DNA from: Pseudomaricurvus alcaniphilus
GTDB lineage: Bacteria > Pseudomonadota > Gammaproteobacteria > Pseudomonadales > Cellvibrionaceae
Reading direction: 5' to 3'
Assembly (NCBI RefSeq): GCF_011440395.1
Contig: NZ_JAAOIX010000003.1
Location: forward strand, 399,247-463,246
Length of the DNA: 64,000 nucleotides
The position numbers were made by a program, and so were the translations under genes. Of the stretch, positions 39,684-50,285 are shown in pieces. The first letter of the stretch is position 1. Each line of letters opens with the position of its first letter. The notes below the pieces were generated by a model. It searched no databases, was not told the origin of the DNA, and worked only from the letters and a program-made list of their open reading frames with translations.

Positions 39684-42600
39684 ATGATCATTAAGGCTGC
39701 CCTTGCGGCAACGACGTTTTTCGCCCTGGTTGCAAATTTAAGCTTTGCAGCCGAGTTGAATGAGAATTGTGTGGTTAATATTCTCAATCGAACCGTTCAG
39801 GTGAGCCCGGCAGGAGGTTGGTCTTTACCCAATGTGCCTTCTAATATCGGTGGAGTAAGGGCCAGGGCAACCTGCATCTCTCCGGCCGGTGAGACCGATA
39901 CCGGGCAGAGTTCATTCTTTACGGTCATTGCCAACGGCATAACCCGGGTTGAACAGATACAGTTTGCCGAAGAGGTGGTTTCTGCTTCCGGGATTTCGTT
40001 CTCCGACAACAGTACTATCGAGTTTTTTAACCTGGGCTATAACTATCAACTCGCCCTCTCAGCCCAGTACCCTAACGGTGATGAGGTTGACATCAGCCGT
40101 TCCGAGTCCGGTATAGTTTACAGCGTAACCAACCCGGCGGTAGCCACCATAAGTAGTGACGGTTTTATTACTTCAATAGGTAATGGTACCGCATTAATTA
40201 CTGCAAGTTTTGACGGTTTAATTGCTACTCGTATCATTCGGGTTGCCGCTGCGGGTTCAGATGTCGATGGCGATGGCTTGCCAGACGAGTACGAGGTTGC
40301 AAACGGATTGAACCCGAGCGACCCCATCGATGCTTTCGAAGACCAGGACAATGACGGCCTCTCGGCACTGGAAGAATATAATCTGGGTACCAATCCACTC
40401 AGGGCGGATACCGATGGCGATGGCATTAACGATGGCGAAGAGGTTGTCGCTGGCGCTGATGGCTATATTACCAATCCATTGCTTGCTGACAGTGATGGTG
40501 ATGGCCTATCCGATGGGGTTGAGGTCGCGGTGGGCTCTGACCCCAACGACAGCTCGGATACCAACCTGGCCGCTGCGCTGGTCTCATTAAGATCCACTCC
40601 TGCAAATGTATTGATGACCTTCAATGGCATTGACAGTGAAGTCAGTACACAGTTGTCCATTTTCGGTGTTTTGGTGGACGGTTCCCAGATCCCGCTGACG
40701 TCACACCCGGGTACCACCTATGCTTCTAATGATTTGACTGTTGTCAGTTTTGGCATCAACAAGGGCGAGATTTTTGGTGGTAGGGCAGGTAATGCCGTGG
40801 TTACTGTCACCAACAATAACAAAACGCTGCAAATCCCGGTTGCAGTGGAGGCGTTTGAGCCAAGGGGAATCGCGCGCTTCAGTTTCAATGGTGTCGGTGC
40901 GGACACCGATGTACAGGGAGACTATGTCTATATTGCGGCTACCAGCGGCGGCTTGCATATTGTCAATGTGGCTAACAAGGCTACTCCAACCCTGGCAGCA
41001 ACTTTTGCTACAACCTCCAGCGCTACCGATGTCAAAGTGGTGGGTAACACCGCTTATGTCGCGGTGAGCAACAGCGGGCTGGATATTGTCAATGTTGCGG
41101 ATCCAGCCGCACCGCAATTGCTTGCCAATATCGGGCTTGCCGGCAGTGCCGCAGATCTGGCAGTGCAGAATGGTTACGTGTTTGTTGCCGGCTCCGGCGG
41201 CGTGCAAATTGTCGATGCCCGGAATGAGAGTGGCCCCATCAATATCGCCAATATTGAAAACATCGGCGCAGCGGTAGGAGTCGATGTTCAGGGCGACAGA
41301 CTCGTAGTTGCCACCAGTTCGTCGCTGATACTGTTTGACATTACCGAGCTGGATTCGCCCATGCGTCTCGGCAGTGTCAATATCGGCGGCTTGCGCGCTG
41401 TAGTAATGGATGGCGACTATGCCTACGCCGCCGCTTATACCAGTGGCTATAAAGTCGTTAATATCAGCAACCCGATGTTGCCAGTTGTGCTCAATGTCAC
41501 CGGCGGTACCGGGTTTTATCCGTCCGATGTAGAACTGACCAACGGCTTCGCGTTCTTCAGTGACATTCTGTTCGTCAATGCGGTGCCATTCGTCAATATC
41601 TTTGATCCGGAAAATGCGATTTTCCAGGGTGTTATTGACATTCGCCAGTTCGGCGATAGAGATGCTGTGGGCCTGTCGCTGGATGCCAGCCATGTGTATT
41701 CGACCGGCAGTAATTACCTGTATATATCCCAGTATCGGCAGCTCAGCGATATTCAGGGCGTCGCCCCAACGGTTGCAATTACCTCGCCGGCAGACAACGC
41801 GGTGGTGGTTGAAGGTAGCCGCTTTATTGTGCGAGCTAACGCCACTGATGATGTGGCTGTGGGTTCAGTAACCTTTTTGGTCGATGGGGAAGTTGTGTTC
41901 ACCGATACCACCCGGCCCTATGAGGCCCCGATATCGGTAACTTCCGACCAGCTGACCATGACGTTGACTGCCCGGGCCGTAGACCTGGGTAATAACCTTG
42001 CAGAAGATACGATTACGCTCAATATCGAGCCGGATTCCGATGGTGACGGCCTTGGTGATAATGAAGAGGTGGTGACCTGGAATACCGATCCGGACGACCC
42101 CGATTCCGATGACGATGGTCTGTTGGATGGGGAAGAGGTGCGCCTTGGTACCAATCCAAACTCCACCGATTCGGATGGTGATGGTTTGACGGATAAAGCT
42201 GAGGTGGATAACGGTACCGACCCGCTAAACCCCGATGTCACAGCACCTGAGGTTACCTCTTCTTCACCGGATGATGGCGAGGAAGATGTGCCGGAAAACT
42301 CCAGCATCAGCGTCACCTTTAATGAGCCCTTATTGCCCAGGTCGATCAATAGCCAGTCGGTGTTGATCGTCCCAGAAGGTAGCTCCACACCGCTGGCGGG
42401 TACCCTGCAGTTGGCGGCGGGCAATACCGAGTTGCTGTTCGTGCCCTCCAATATCATGTCTGACTTCAAACTCCATACCGTGACGATTTCCGGCGTCAAG
42501 GATACGGCAGGTAACCCCATAGTTACGGTAGAACGGAGCTTTACCACAGGTAATTTTGTCGACACCGTGCGGCCCAGTGTGATCGATATCAGCCCGGCGA

Positions 42601-45600
42601 ATAACGCTACTGATGTGCCCTTGAACAGCCTGGTCGACGTAATTCTCAGCGAGCCCATCATTCCGGATACGGTGACTGACGATAGTTTTTATATTATCGA
42701 TCGTTCCACCAACCTTCGGTTTGGTGGCGCATTGATGGTCAGCGATGATAAAACCAGTATATCGTTTGTCCCCAATACGCCGTTCCTGGTAGGACGCCAA
42801 TACCAGGTGGTGCTGACGTCGGAGATCCAGGACTTGTTTGGACTGGCCCTGTTTGGTACCTCGCGCTTTTTCACCACCTCGTTTGACGCAGACGGAGTTG
42901 CGCCCCAGGTAGCCGCTACCACCATGCTCAATGGTGCCGTCGATGTGCCGCAAAATGCCTTGCTTAATGTGCGCTTTAGTGAGGTGATCAGTGCACTGTA
43001 TGTCAATGGCATCAAGTTACTTGACGGTGACGGGGTTGAAGTGCCCGTCGCAAGGTCACTTAGTGCGGACAAGAAAACCGTATCCCTGGATCCCGAGCCT
43101 CTGCTCGATGCTAATAGTAGTTATACCTTCTTTATTGACGGCGTCAGGGATTTGAGTGGCAACTTGTTGCCCAACCCGGTGACTATCGCTTTCACTACAG
43201 GCGCGGAATCGGATACTGCCGCCGGTGGCATCAATCACTGGAGCTTTGCCAACAACGCAGAAGTGCCGCTGAATGCAGTGCTGGAAGTAGAGTTGAGCGA
43301 GCGTATCGATCCCACCACGATCAATACAGACCCGAATACGGGGCTCGGCACCTTTGCCCTGTACAGCGACACCCAGAATCGCTGGATCAGGGGGCGCGGC
43401 GTGTTGTCGGCAGACCGACGCCATCTGCGCTTTGAGCGCGATGAACCGCTGCAGTGGGGACATACCTACCGCTTGTTTGTGACCTATAACACCTACCTGT
43501 TTGACCTGGCTGGCAACCGCATTAACGGTACCAATCAGCGTATATACGTGAGCAATGTAGAAGATAGTGTAGCCCCGGCCGTTGAGCAGACCAGCCTGGC
43601 GGACGGTGCCACTGGCTTGCCCGTCAACAGCAATTTCCTGTTCCGGGTCGATGAACCGTTGAGTGACAGATGTCTGGACAAGGTAGTGCTCAGCAGCGGG
43701 GAGGTTTCTGTCGCGGTAGCGATCTCGCTGGCGTCTGATCGACGCACGGTGACAGTCAATCCGGTTGATAACCTGGACACAGGTACAGAATATACCCTGG
43801 CGTTGGAGGGGCTGTGTGACTATGCAGGCAACGGACTCACATCGACACTGCTGAGCTTTACGACTTCCGGCTCAACGGCAGTGGATTCCACCGGTCCAAC
43901 GGTGCAGAGTATCAGCCCTGTGAGTAATGCGACCAATGTGGCGGTGAGCAGCCAAATTGTTATTACCTACAGCGAGCCCTTGAGCCAGATGTCCGCACCG
44001 CCTGTGTACGTAAACAACGGTACGGTGCTGGTCCGTGGCGGATATGAAATCGCCGAAAATGTCCTGACATTTACACCGGACGAGCCGTTGCTGGGTACCA
44101 CCCAGTACCGTGTCGACGCGGATGCCTATGACCTGGCGGGTAATTTCCGCAACAACGGAAATTACTACTTTACAACCGAAGCGCTGGAAGATATCACTGC
44201 GCCGGTGGTGCAAGCCATTGCACCCGAAAGCAATGCCATCGATGTCAGCCCGGCCAATAGTATTGTGTTGACCTTCAGTGAGCCTATGGCGACCAGCACT
44301 ATCAACAACAGCAATATCACCCTCTACGCAAATGGCGAGTTTATCAACCCGTCTGTGTTCCGCGCCGCGGATGGCCGCGAGGTCACGTTGTCCGCTACCT
44401 TGCCGTGGAACAGTGTGGTGAGCGTGGTGATTACTGACCGGGTTACTGATCTCAGTGGCAATCCCATAGCGCCTTATGTCAGTTCGTTCACAACCTCGGT
44501 GCTGAACACCGACGGTGGTCGTCCCAGTGTCTCCCGAACCCTGCCTAGCAATGGTTCTTCCAACTGGTTGGGATTGCGCGAAGTGGTGATGTACATCAAC
44601 GAGCCACTGGCTGTAGAGAGTGTGCCGGCCGCGTTCCATATAGCCGAGAACGGTGCGCTGGTGGATAACCAGGGTACTCTGGAAGTGCTCGGGGATGGCC
44701 GCACCGTGCGCTTTACCAAAAACACTCCGTTTGCGGAAGGTGCCCTGGTGCAGATGTACCTCAGTGACCTGGCCACCGATACGGCCAATAACCCGCTGAA
44801 TAACTTCAGTGCCTTCTTCAATATGGGCACTACCAGTGATGGTGTCGGGGCCAGGCCAGTGCCGCAAGTGTACTTCCCGGCACTAAATAGCCGCGATGTG
44901 GCGCTGAATCCGGTCTTGCAAGTGTTCTGGTCGGAGCCGCTGGATCCTGCTTCGTTGACGCAAGATACCGTGTTCCTGGAGCAGGTGTACAACAGCGGTG
45001 ACAAGATTCCTGTCACAATCGAGTTGAACACCGAGCCGGGCGATATCGGTTATGAAACCGTGCCAGGGCAAATCATGACTGTGACCCCGCAAGAGGCACT
45101 GGAGAAACCGGCTGAACCTGCCACCACACTGATTTACTATCTGCGCATGCTGGCCGGTATTACTGATACTGATGGCGATACCCACGGTACCGAGCGCTAC
45201 CAGTATTTCTATACCGGGCCCAACTCGGTGGTGGATGATCGTGCACCCATCGTCACCGCACTCAATCCGCCGGATGGGGAGGTGGGTGTGGGCACCAATC
45301 CTAACTATGCGGTGCGTTACGATGAGCCCATCTCCACCATGGTCTACGACACCGCCTCGCTGATTAATCTTCAGTTCAGCCCAGATAACCAGGTGCTGCG
45401 CTATGAGCGTATCGGCGTGCTGGCGGCCAACAGTGAAACTACTGAGACACTGCCGCCTACAAGCGATCCAAGTGGCAATCAGGTGGCCGCTACCAGCACC
45501 ACCTTTACCACTGGCAGCGGGCCAGATCTGGCGGGTGGTTCGATAACCCATATTTCGGTAGCTGCCAACGCTACGGACGTGCCGCTTAACCCGGTTCTGG

Positions 45601-48600
45601 TACGGGAGTTCAGTGAGCCCATTGATCCGGTCAGTGTCACTGAAAGCGGGGTGTACCTGCAGGATACCCTGCTCAACAGGAGTGTTCCGGTAACCTTGAC
45701 CCAAAGCGCCGATGGCAAACGCCTGACCATGGTGCCGGTCGAGGCCCTGCCGGTCGGCCGCCGTCACTACTGGTATGCTACCTCGCTGCGGGACATGAGT
45801 GGTAATGATCTGCCTCGAGACTTGTACTACTTCACCACGGGTTTCGATGAGGACACTGAGGCACCGTCAATGGAGGCCGCGACAGTTTTTGCAGGCCAGC
45901 AAAGTGTGCCCACCAATGTGCGCCTCAGCGCCAGTTTCAACGAGCCGCTGAGCCCGTTGCAGCTGGCGGGCGTGCAACTGCTCGATAGCACGGCCGAGCC
46001 GGTGGTTGCCAGTGTCAGTCTCAGCGCTGATCGCCGTACACTGACTCTGGTGCCGACACAATTATTGCTGCCGACCAGTGAATACAGCTTCGCTATCGCG
46101 GATATAGAGGATGTCAGCGGCAATGTGCTGGCGGCACCCATCAACATCGGATTTACAACCGGTGCCTCTATAGACAATGTGCAGGGCGGTATAAACCACT
46201 GGAGCTTTGCCAATAATGCGGTGCTGCCGTTGAATGCAGTACTTGAGGTGGAGTTGAGTGAGCGTATCGACCCCACCAGTATAAATACTGACCCCAACAC
46301 CGGGCTCGGTACCTTTGCGCTATACAGTGATACCCAAAATCGCTGGGTCAAGGGCACAGGGGTGCTTTCCGATGATGGCCGTCACCTGCGCTTTGAACGG
46401 CAGGAACCGCTGCAGTGGGGGCACACCTATCGGCTGTTTGTGACCTACAACACCTACTTGCTGGACCTGGCCGGCAACCGTGTCAACGGCACCAATCGCC
46501 GCCTCTATGTGAGTAACAGTGAAGATACTGCGGCGCCGGTCGTGCAACAAACCAGTTTGCCGGACAACGCTACTGGAGTAGCCATCAACAGTAACCTGTT
46601 GTTCACTGTCGACGAGCCGCTCAGCGACAGTTGCCTGGATCGGGTGGTGCTGAGCCAGGCCGGAACACCGGTCGCGGCAGCGGTATCCCTGGATTCTGCT
46701 CGCACTACATTGACCGTCGACCCAGCTGCTGATTTGGCCACCAATACCATTTACAGCCTTGGCCTTGAGGGCTTGTGTGATTACGCCGGTAACAGCCTGA
46801 CCACAACCCTGCTGACATTTACTACGTCATCGTCAACCGCGCAGGACACCACCGGGCCAACTGTGCAAAGCATCACTCCGCTGGCAAATGCCACTGACGT
46901 TGGAGTAGACAGTCGGGTCGTCATATCCTACAGCGAAACCTTGAGCGTGTTGTCGCGGCCACCTGTGTACGTCCACAACGGTACCGTACTGGTGCCGGGC
47001 ACCTACGAGGTCGCAAGCAATGTGTTGACCTTTACTCCCAGCGAACCATTGCTGGGGGGCACGCAATACCGGGTAGATGCCGATGCCTACGACCTGGCTG
47101 GTAATTACCGCAACAATGGTAATTATTACTTCACTACGGAGGTTATGGCCGATACTACCGCACCCAGCGTGCTGGCCATCGCGCCGGAAGCTGATGCAGT
47201 GGATGTTAGCCCAGCCAACAATATCGTACTGACCTTCAGCGAGGCCATGGCTACCAACACCATCAACAATAGCAACATATTGCTCTACGCTAATGGTGGT
47301 ATTATCAACCCATCGGTAATGCGCGCTGCGGATGGTCGCGAGGTAACCCTGTCTACCAATCTGCCAGCCAACAGTGTGGTGAGCACCGTGGTTACCGATC
47401 GCGTCACCGATCTGGCCGGCAACGCCATCGCGCCTTATGTGAGTTCGTTTACCACTTCCGGGTTTAATACTGATGGCGGTCGGCCGAGCGTATCCACGGT
47501 ATTCCCCACCAATGGCTCATCCGGTTGGCTGGGACTGCGGGAAGTTGTGCTCTATATCAACGAGGTGCTGGACGCCACCACCGTGGAAGCCGCTTTCCAT
47601 ATCGCCGAAAATGGTAAGCTGATCGACGACCAAGGCACCTTGGAGGTGTTGGGGGATGGCCGCACCGTGCGCTTTACCAAGGATGCAGTGTTTGCCGAAG
47701 GTTCCCTGGTGCAGGTCTACCTGAGCGACCTGGCCACGGATAACGCCAACAACCCGCTGAACAATTTCAGTTCCTACTTCTACAACGGCACCACCGATGA
47801 AGGTGTTGGCACAAGACCTCTGCCGCAGGTGTATTCGCCGGTGCTTAACAGTCGGAATGTTGCCCTCAATCCGGTCATGCAGATACTCTGGTCCGAGCCG
47901 CTGGACCCTGCCTCGTTAACCAACGATACGGTGTTTTTGGAGCAGGTCTACAACAGCGGTAACAAGATACCGGTTACCATTGAGTTGAATACCGAACCGG
48001 GCGATGTCGGTTACGACACTGTGCGGGGACGGCTTATGACCGTGACTCCGCAAGAGGAGCTGGTAAAACCCACCGAACCCGACACGACGTTGATTTACTA
48101 TTTGCGCATGCTGGCGGCTATCACCGATACCGATGGCGATACTCACGGTACCGAGCGCTACCAGTACTTCTACACGGGTCCCAACTCGGTGGTGGACGAC
48201 CGCTCGCCGCTGATCACCGCCATCAGTCCGCCGGACGGTGAAACCGCTGTGGGTATCAACCCTTATTTCGCCGTTCGCTATGACGAGTCGGTCAGTAGCA
48301 TGATCTTTGATACTGACTCGCTACTGAACCTGCAGATCAATGAGAACAACCAGGTGATACGCTATCAGCGGCTTGGCACCTTGCCGGTTGACAGTGAAAT
48401 TACCGAGCAAGTGCCGGCAGCGCGGGATGAGAGTGGCAATGTGGTGGCTGACGCCAGCACCACCTTTACCACCACTAACGGTCCGGATTTAACCGGCGGT
48501 TCGATCACCCACATTTCTATCGCCGCCAATGCCACTGGCGTGGCTCGCAACCCGATACTGGTGCGCGAGTTTAATGAACCGGTCGACCCGGTCAGCGTCA

Positions 48601-50156
48601 CTGCCGCCGGTGTCTACCTCTATGATACGAGCACCAGTAGCCAGGTGCCCACCACAGTGACCTTGAGCGCAGATGGCAAGCGCTTGACTATGGTGCCGGT
48701 GGAGGTGCTGCCCGCAGATCGCCAGCATTTTTGGTACGCTCACTCGCTGCGCGATTTGAGTGGCAACAATATGCAGTCGGCACTGTATTACTTCACCACC
48801 GGTAGTGAAGAGGACAGCGCTGGTCCGACCCTGGATTCGTCCACAGTGTTCGATGGCCAGACTGCTGTCCCCACCAACGTTCGCCTCAGTGCTCGCTTCA
48901 ACGAACCGCTGAGTCCGTTGGAACTGGCTGGTGTGCAGCTACTGGATAGTGCGGATGCGCCGGTTGTCGCCACTGTCAGTCTCAGTGCTGACCGACGCAC
49001 GCTGACCCTGGTCCCAACCCAGTTGCTGCAGCCTGCTGCAGCGCACACCCTGGTAATTGCTGACATAGAAGATGTGAGTGGCAATGTGATTGCGGCGCCA
49101 ATCAGTATTGGCTTTACCACTGGCGCTAGCGTCGACAATGTACAGGGTGGTATCCAGAGTTGGAGCTTCACCAACAACGCTACACTGCCGGAGAATGCCG
49201 TGCTGGAGGTGGAGCTGAACGAAAGGGTGGATCCGACCACCATAGAAACCCGGGACGGCGTGGCCAGTTTAGCTCTCTACAACGTCTCCCAAAACCGTTG
49301 GGTATTGGGAACCGGTGTATTGGCCGCGGACGGTCGACACCTGCGTTTTGTGCTGGATGATGCGGAAGTTTTACAAGACGGTGTCAGCTACCGTCTGTAC
49401 GTTACTTATAACGTCTATTTGTACGATCTTGCGGGTAACCGCATCAATGGCGCTAACCGCAATTTCTCAGTGGCGGCGGGGGATGACGATACCGCACCGA
49501 CTTTGATGCAGTCGACTATGCCAGATGGCTTGACCGGCGTGCCAACCAACGTGCGTGTCAGCTTGCAGTTCAACGAACCACTTAACCCCGGGTATTTGTC
49601 CGAGCTGGCCATTAAAGATGCAGGTGACGCGAGTGTGCCTGTGACTGTGTCCTATAACGGTCCGGTGGATATCGTCACCCTAACACCGCAAACGACGCTG
49701 ACGCCAAGCAGCAGTTATACGGTATTAGTGGCAGGCGTCGAGGATGTCGCCGGTAATTCTCTGGCGACGCCGATTGAAATAGACTTCTCCACCGCCACTA
49801 CGGCCGATACTACCCAGGGCAGTATTTCCAGCTGGAGCTTTGAGAATAACGCTGTGCTGGCACTGGATGCCGAGCTGTCAGTGGTGCTTAGTGAGCGTAT
49901 CGACCCGACTACCATCAATACGGACCCCAATACCGGTCAAGCCAGTTTTGCTCTGTTGAATGTCACCCAAAACAGCTGGGTCCCAGGGGCTGGTGTTTTG
50001 GCTGCAGATGGGCGTACACTGGAATTTGTACCTGGTGCGGCGCTGACAGCGGGCCACTCCTATCGATTGTACGTTACCTATAACACCTATCTGTTTGATT
50101 TGGCAGGCAATCGTATCAATGGCACCAGTAGGAATTTCAGCACGGCCGGGCCCTAG
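39684..50156 (+). CDS. Giant secreted Ig-repeat protein 2 (paralogue of giant 1)
   Basis: The protein has 3,490 residues. The ATG at 39684 has GGAG 6 bases upstream and gives a signal peptide ending ANLSFA. An in-frame GTG at 39663 is less likely. The domain order is the same as in giant 1: N-domain starting LNENCVVNILNR, Big_2-like domain, TSP3 repeats at about 193-293, LVIVD propeller at about 395-689 (GLHIVNVANKATPTLA and similar), Ig domain, second TSP3 block at about 783-850, and 24 SbsA/Big_5-like domains to the end. Large sections are almost superposable on giant 1, so they arose by duplication of the whole gene after the internal super-repeat had formed. Again no sorting signal is seen at the C-terminus. 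It lies 61 bases behind the membrane protein gene of the C unit. Confidence 0.82.
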   Translation: MIIKAALAATTFFALVANLSFAAELNENCVVNILNRTVQVSPAGGWSLPNVPSNIGGVRARATCISPAGETDTGQSSFFTVIANGITRVEQIQFAEEVVSASGISFSDNSTIEFFNLGYNYQLALSAQYPNGDEVDISRSESGIVYSVTNPAVATISSDGFITSIGNGTALITASFDGLIATRIIRVAAAGSDVDGDGLPDEYEVANGLNPSDPIDAFEDQDNDGLSALEEYNLGTNPLRADTDGDGINDGEEVVAGADGYITNPLLADSDGDGLSDGVEVAVGSDPNDSSDTNLAAALVSLRSTPANVLMTFNGIDSEVSTQLSIFGVLVDGSQIPLTSHPGTTYASNDLTVVSFGINKGEIFGGRAGNAVVTVTNNNKTLQIPVAVEAFEPRGIARFSFNGVGADTDVQGDYVYIAATSGGLHIVNVANKATPTLAATFATTSSATDVKVVGNTAYVAVSNSGLDIVNVADPAAPQLLANIGLAGSAADLAVQNGYVFVAGSGGVQIVDARNESGPINIANIENIGAAVGVDVQGDRLVVATSSSLILFDITELDSPMRLGSVNIGGLRAVVMDGDYAYAAAYTSGYKVVNISNPMLPVVLNVTGGTGFYPSDVELTNGFAFFSDILFVNAVPFVNIFDPENAIFQGVIDIRQFGDRDAVGLSLDASHVYSTGSNYLYISQYRQLSDIQGVAPTVAITSPADNAVVVEGSRFIVRANATDDVAVGSVTFLVDGEVVFTDTTRPYEAPISVTSDQLTMTLTARAVDLGNNLAEDTITLNIEPDSDGDGLGDNEEVVTWNTDPDDPDSDDDGLLDGEEVRLGTNPNSTDSDGDGLTDKAEVDNGTDPLNPDVTAPEVTSSSPDDGEEDVPENSSISVTFNEPLLPRSINSQSVLIVPEGSSTPLAGTLQLAAGNTELLFVPSNIMSDFKLHTVTISGVKDTAGNPIVTVERSFTTGNFVDTVRPSVIDISPANNATDVPLNSLVDVILSEPIIPDTVTDDSFYIIDRSTNLRFGGALMVSDDKTSISFVPNTPFLVGRQYQVVLTSEIQDLFGLALFGTSRFFTTSFDADGVAPQVAATTMLNGAVDVPQNALLNVRFSEVISALYVNGIKLLDGDGVEVPVARSLSADKKTVSLDPEPLLDANSSYTFFIDGVRDLSGNLLPNPVTIAFTTGAESDTAAGGINHWSFANNAEVPLNAVLEVELSERIDPTTINTDPNTGLGTFALYSDTQNRWIRGRGVLSADRRHLRFERDEPLQWGHTYRLFVTYNTYLFDLAGNRINGTNQRIYVSNVEDSVAPAVEQTSLADGATGLPVNSNFLFRVDEPLSDRCLDKVVLSSGEVSVAVAISLASDRRTVTVNPVDNLDTGTEYTLALEGLCDYAGNGLTSTLLSFTTSGSTAVDSTGPTVQSISPVSNATNVAVSSQIVITYSEPLSQMSAPPVYVNNGTVLVRGGYEIAENVLTFTPDEPLLGTTQYRVDADAYDLAGNFRNNGNYYFTTEALEDITAPVVQAIAPESNAIDVSPANSIVLTFSEPMATSTINNSNITLYANGEFINPSVFRAADGREVTLSATLPWNSVVSVVITDRVTDLSGNPIAPYVSSFTTSVLNTDGGRPSVSRTLPSNGSSNWLGLREVVMYINEPLAVESVPAAFHIAENGALVDNQGTLEVLGDGRTVRFTKNTPFAEGALVQMYLSDLATDTANNPLNNFSAFFNMGTTSDGVGARPVPQVYFPALNSRDVALNPVLQVFWSEPLDPASLTQDTVFLEQVYNSGDKIPVTIELNTEPGDIGYETVPGQIMTVTPQEALEKPAEPATTLIYYLRMLAGITDTDGDTHGTERYQYFYTGPNSVVDDRAPIVTALNPPDGEVGVGTNPNYAVRYDEPISTMVYDTASLINLQFSPDNQVLRYERIGVLAANSETTETLPPTSDPSGNQVAATSTTFTTGSGPDLAGGSITHISVAANATDVPLNPVLVREFSEPIDPVSVTESGVYLQDTLLNRSVPVTLTQSADGKRLTMVPVEALPVGRRHYWYATSLRDMSGNDLPRDLYYFTTGFDEDTEAPSMEAATVFAGQQSVPTNVRLSASFNEPLSPLQLAGVQLLDSTAEPVVASVSLSADRRTLTLVPTQLLLPTSEYSFAIADIEDVSGNVLAAPINIGFTTGASIDNVQGGINHWSFANNAVLPLNAVLEVELSERIDPTSINTDPNTGLGTFALYSDTQNRWVKGTGVLSDDGRHLRFERQEPLQWGHTYRLFVTYNTYLLDLAGNRVNGTNRRLYVSNSEDTAAPVVQQTSLPDNATGVAINSNLLFTVDEPLSDSCLDRVVLSQAGTPVAAAVSLDSARTTLTVDPAADLATNTIYSLGLEGLCDYAGNSLTTTLLTFTTSSSTAQDTTGPTVQSITPLANATDVGVDSRVVISYSETLSVLSRPPVYVHNGTVLVPGTYEVASNVLTFTPSEPLLGGTQYRVDADAYDLAGNYRNNGNYYFTTEVMADTTAPSVLAIAPEADAVDVSPANNIVLTFSEAMATNTINNSNILLYANGGIINPSVMRAADGREVTLSTNLPANSVVSTVVTDRVTDLAGNAIAPYVSSFTTSGFNTDGGRPSVSTVFPTNGSSGWLGLREVVLYINEVLDATTVEAAFHIAENGKLIDDQGTLEVLGDGRTVRFTKDAVFAEGSLVQVYLSDLATDNANNPLNNFSSYFYNGTTDEGVGTRPLPQVYSPVLNSRNVALNPVMQILWSEPLDPASLTNDTVFLEQVYNSGNKIPVTIELNTEPGDVGYDTVRGRLMTVTPQEELVKPTEPDTTLIYYLRMLAAITDTDGDTHGTERYQYFYTGPNSVVDDRSPLITAISPPDGETAVGINPYFAVRYDESVSSMIFDTDSLLNLQINENNQVIRYQRLGTLPVDSEITEQVPAARDESGNVVADASTTFTTTNGPDLTGGSITHISIAANATGVARNPILVREFNEPVDPVSVTAAGVYLYDTSTSSQVPTTVTLSADGKRLTMVPVEVLPADRQHFWYAHSLRDLSGNNMQSALYYFTTGSEEDSAGPTLDSSTVFDGQTAVPTNVRLSARFNEPLSPLELAGVQLLDSADAPVVATVSLSADRRTLTLVPTQLLQPAAAHTLVIADIEDVSGNVIAAPISIGFTTGASVDNVQGGIQSWSFTNNATLPENAVLEVELNERVDPTTIETRDGVASLALYNVSQNRWVLGTGVLAADGRHLRFVLDDAEVLQDGVSYRLYVTYNVYLYDLAGNRINGANRNFSVAAGDDDTAPTLMQSTMPDGLTGVPTNVRVSLQFNEPLNPGYLSELAIKDAGDASVPVTVSYNGPVDIVTLTPQTTLTPSSSYTVLVAGVEDVAGNSLATPIEIDFSTATTADTTQGSISSWSFENNAVLALDAELSVVLSERIDPTTINTDPNTGQASFALLNVTQNSWVPGAGVLAADGRTLEFVPGAALTAGHSYRLYVTYNTYLFDLAGNRINGTSRNFSTAGP
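43239..50140 (+). repeat. In-frame 2,961-bp super-repeat in giant protein 2
   Basis: The HWSFANN-type landmark starts at 43239, 46200 and 49161, exactly 2,961 bp (987 codons) apart both times, with a further related segment (SWSFENN) at 49833. Each full period holds nine Big_5-like domains in fixed order. The period equals the main spacing in giant 1, showing a common ancestral array. Confidence 0.85.
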
Positions 50157-50215
50157 AAGTTGACTGAACGGCGAGACACGCTGCTGCCAGGCTGGATCTC
50201 GCGACTGGATTTCCT

Positions 50216-50275
50216 GAGGATGGATATTCTGGGATTGAATGTACTGGGGTTGAATGTACTGAGGTTAAATGTACA
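50216..50275 (+). repeat. 15-bp imperfect tandem repeat upstream of a small gene
   Basis: Units GGGATTGAATGTACT (50231-50245), GGGGTTGAATGTACT (50246-50260) and GAGGTTAAATGTACA (50261-50275) follow a more degenerate unit at 50216. The array runs directly into GGAGTAAACG and the start codon at 50286. Each unit carries a GGGG/GAGG plus AATG, so it could multiply ribosome binding sites; no function is known. Confidence 0.65.
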
Positions 50276-50285
50276 GGAGTAAACG

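Noticed and set aside
40701..41693. 330-codon minus-strand frame inside giant 2, and similar frames at 43872-45767
   Set aside because: They lie fully opposite well-supported repeat domains, have no family features, and arise from the biased codon use of the coding strand.
13848..50156. CRISPR array or RTX toxin as explanation for the strong periodicity
   Set aside because: The periodicity is in frame and encodes protein domains; there are no short direct repeats with unique spacers, and no GGxGxDxUx nonapeptide arrays.
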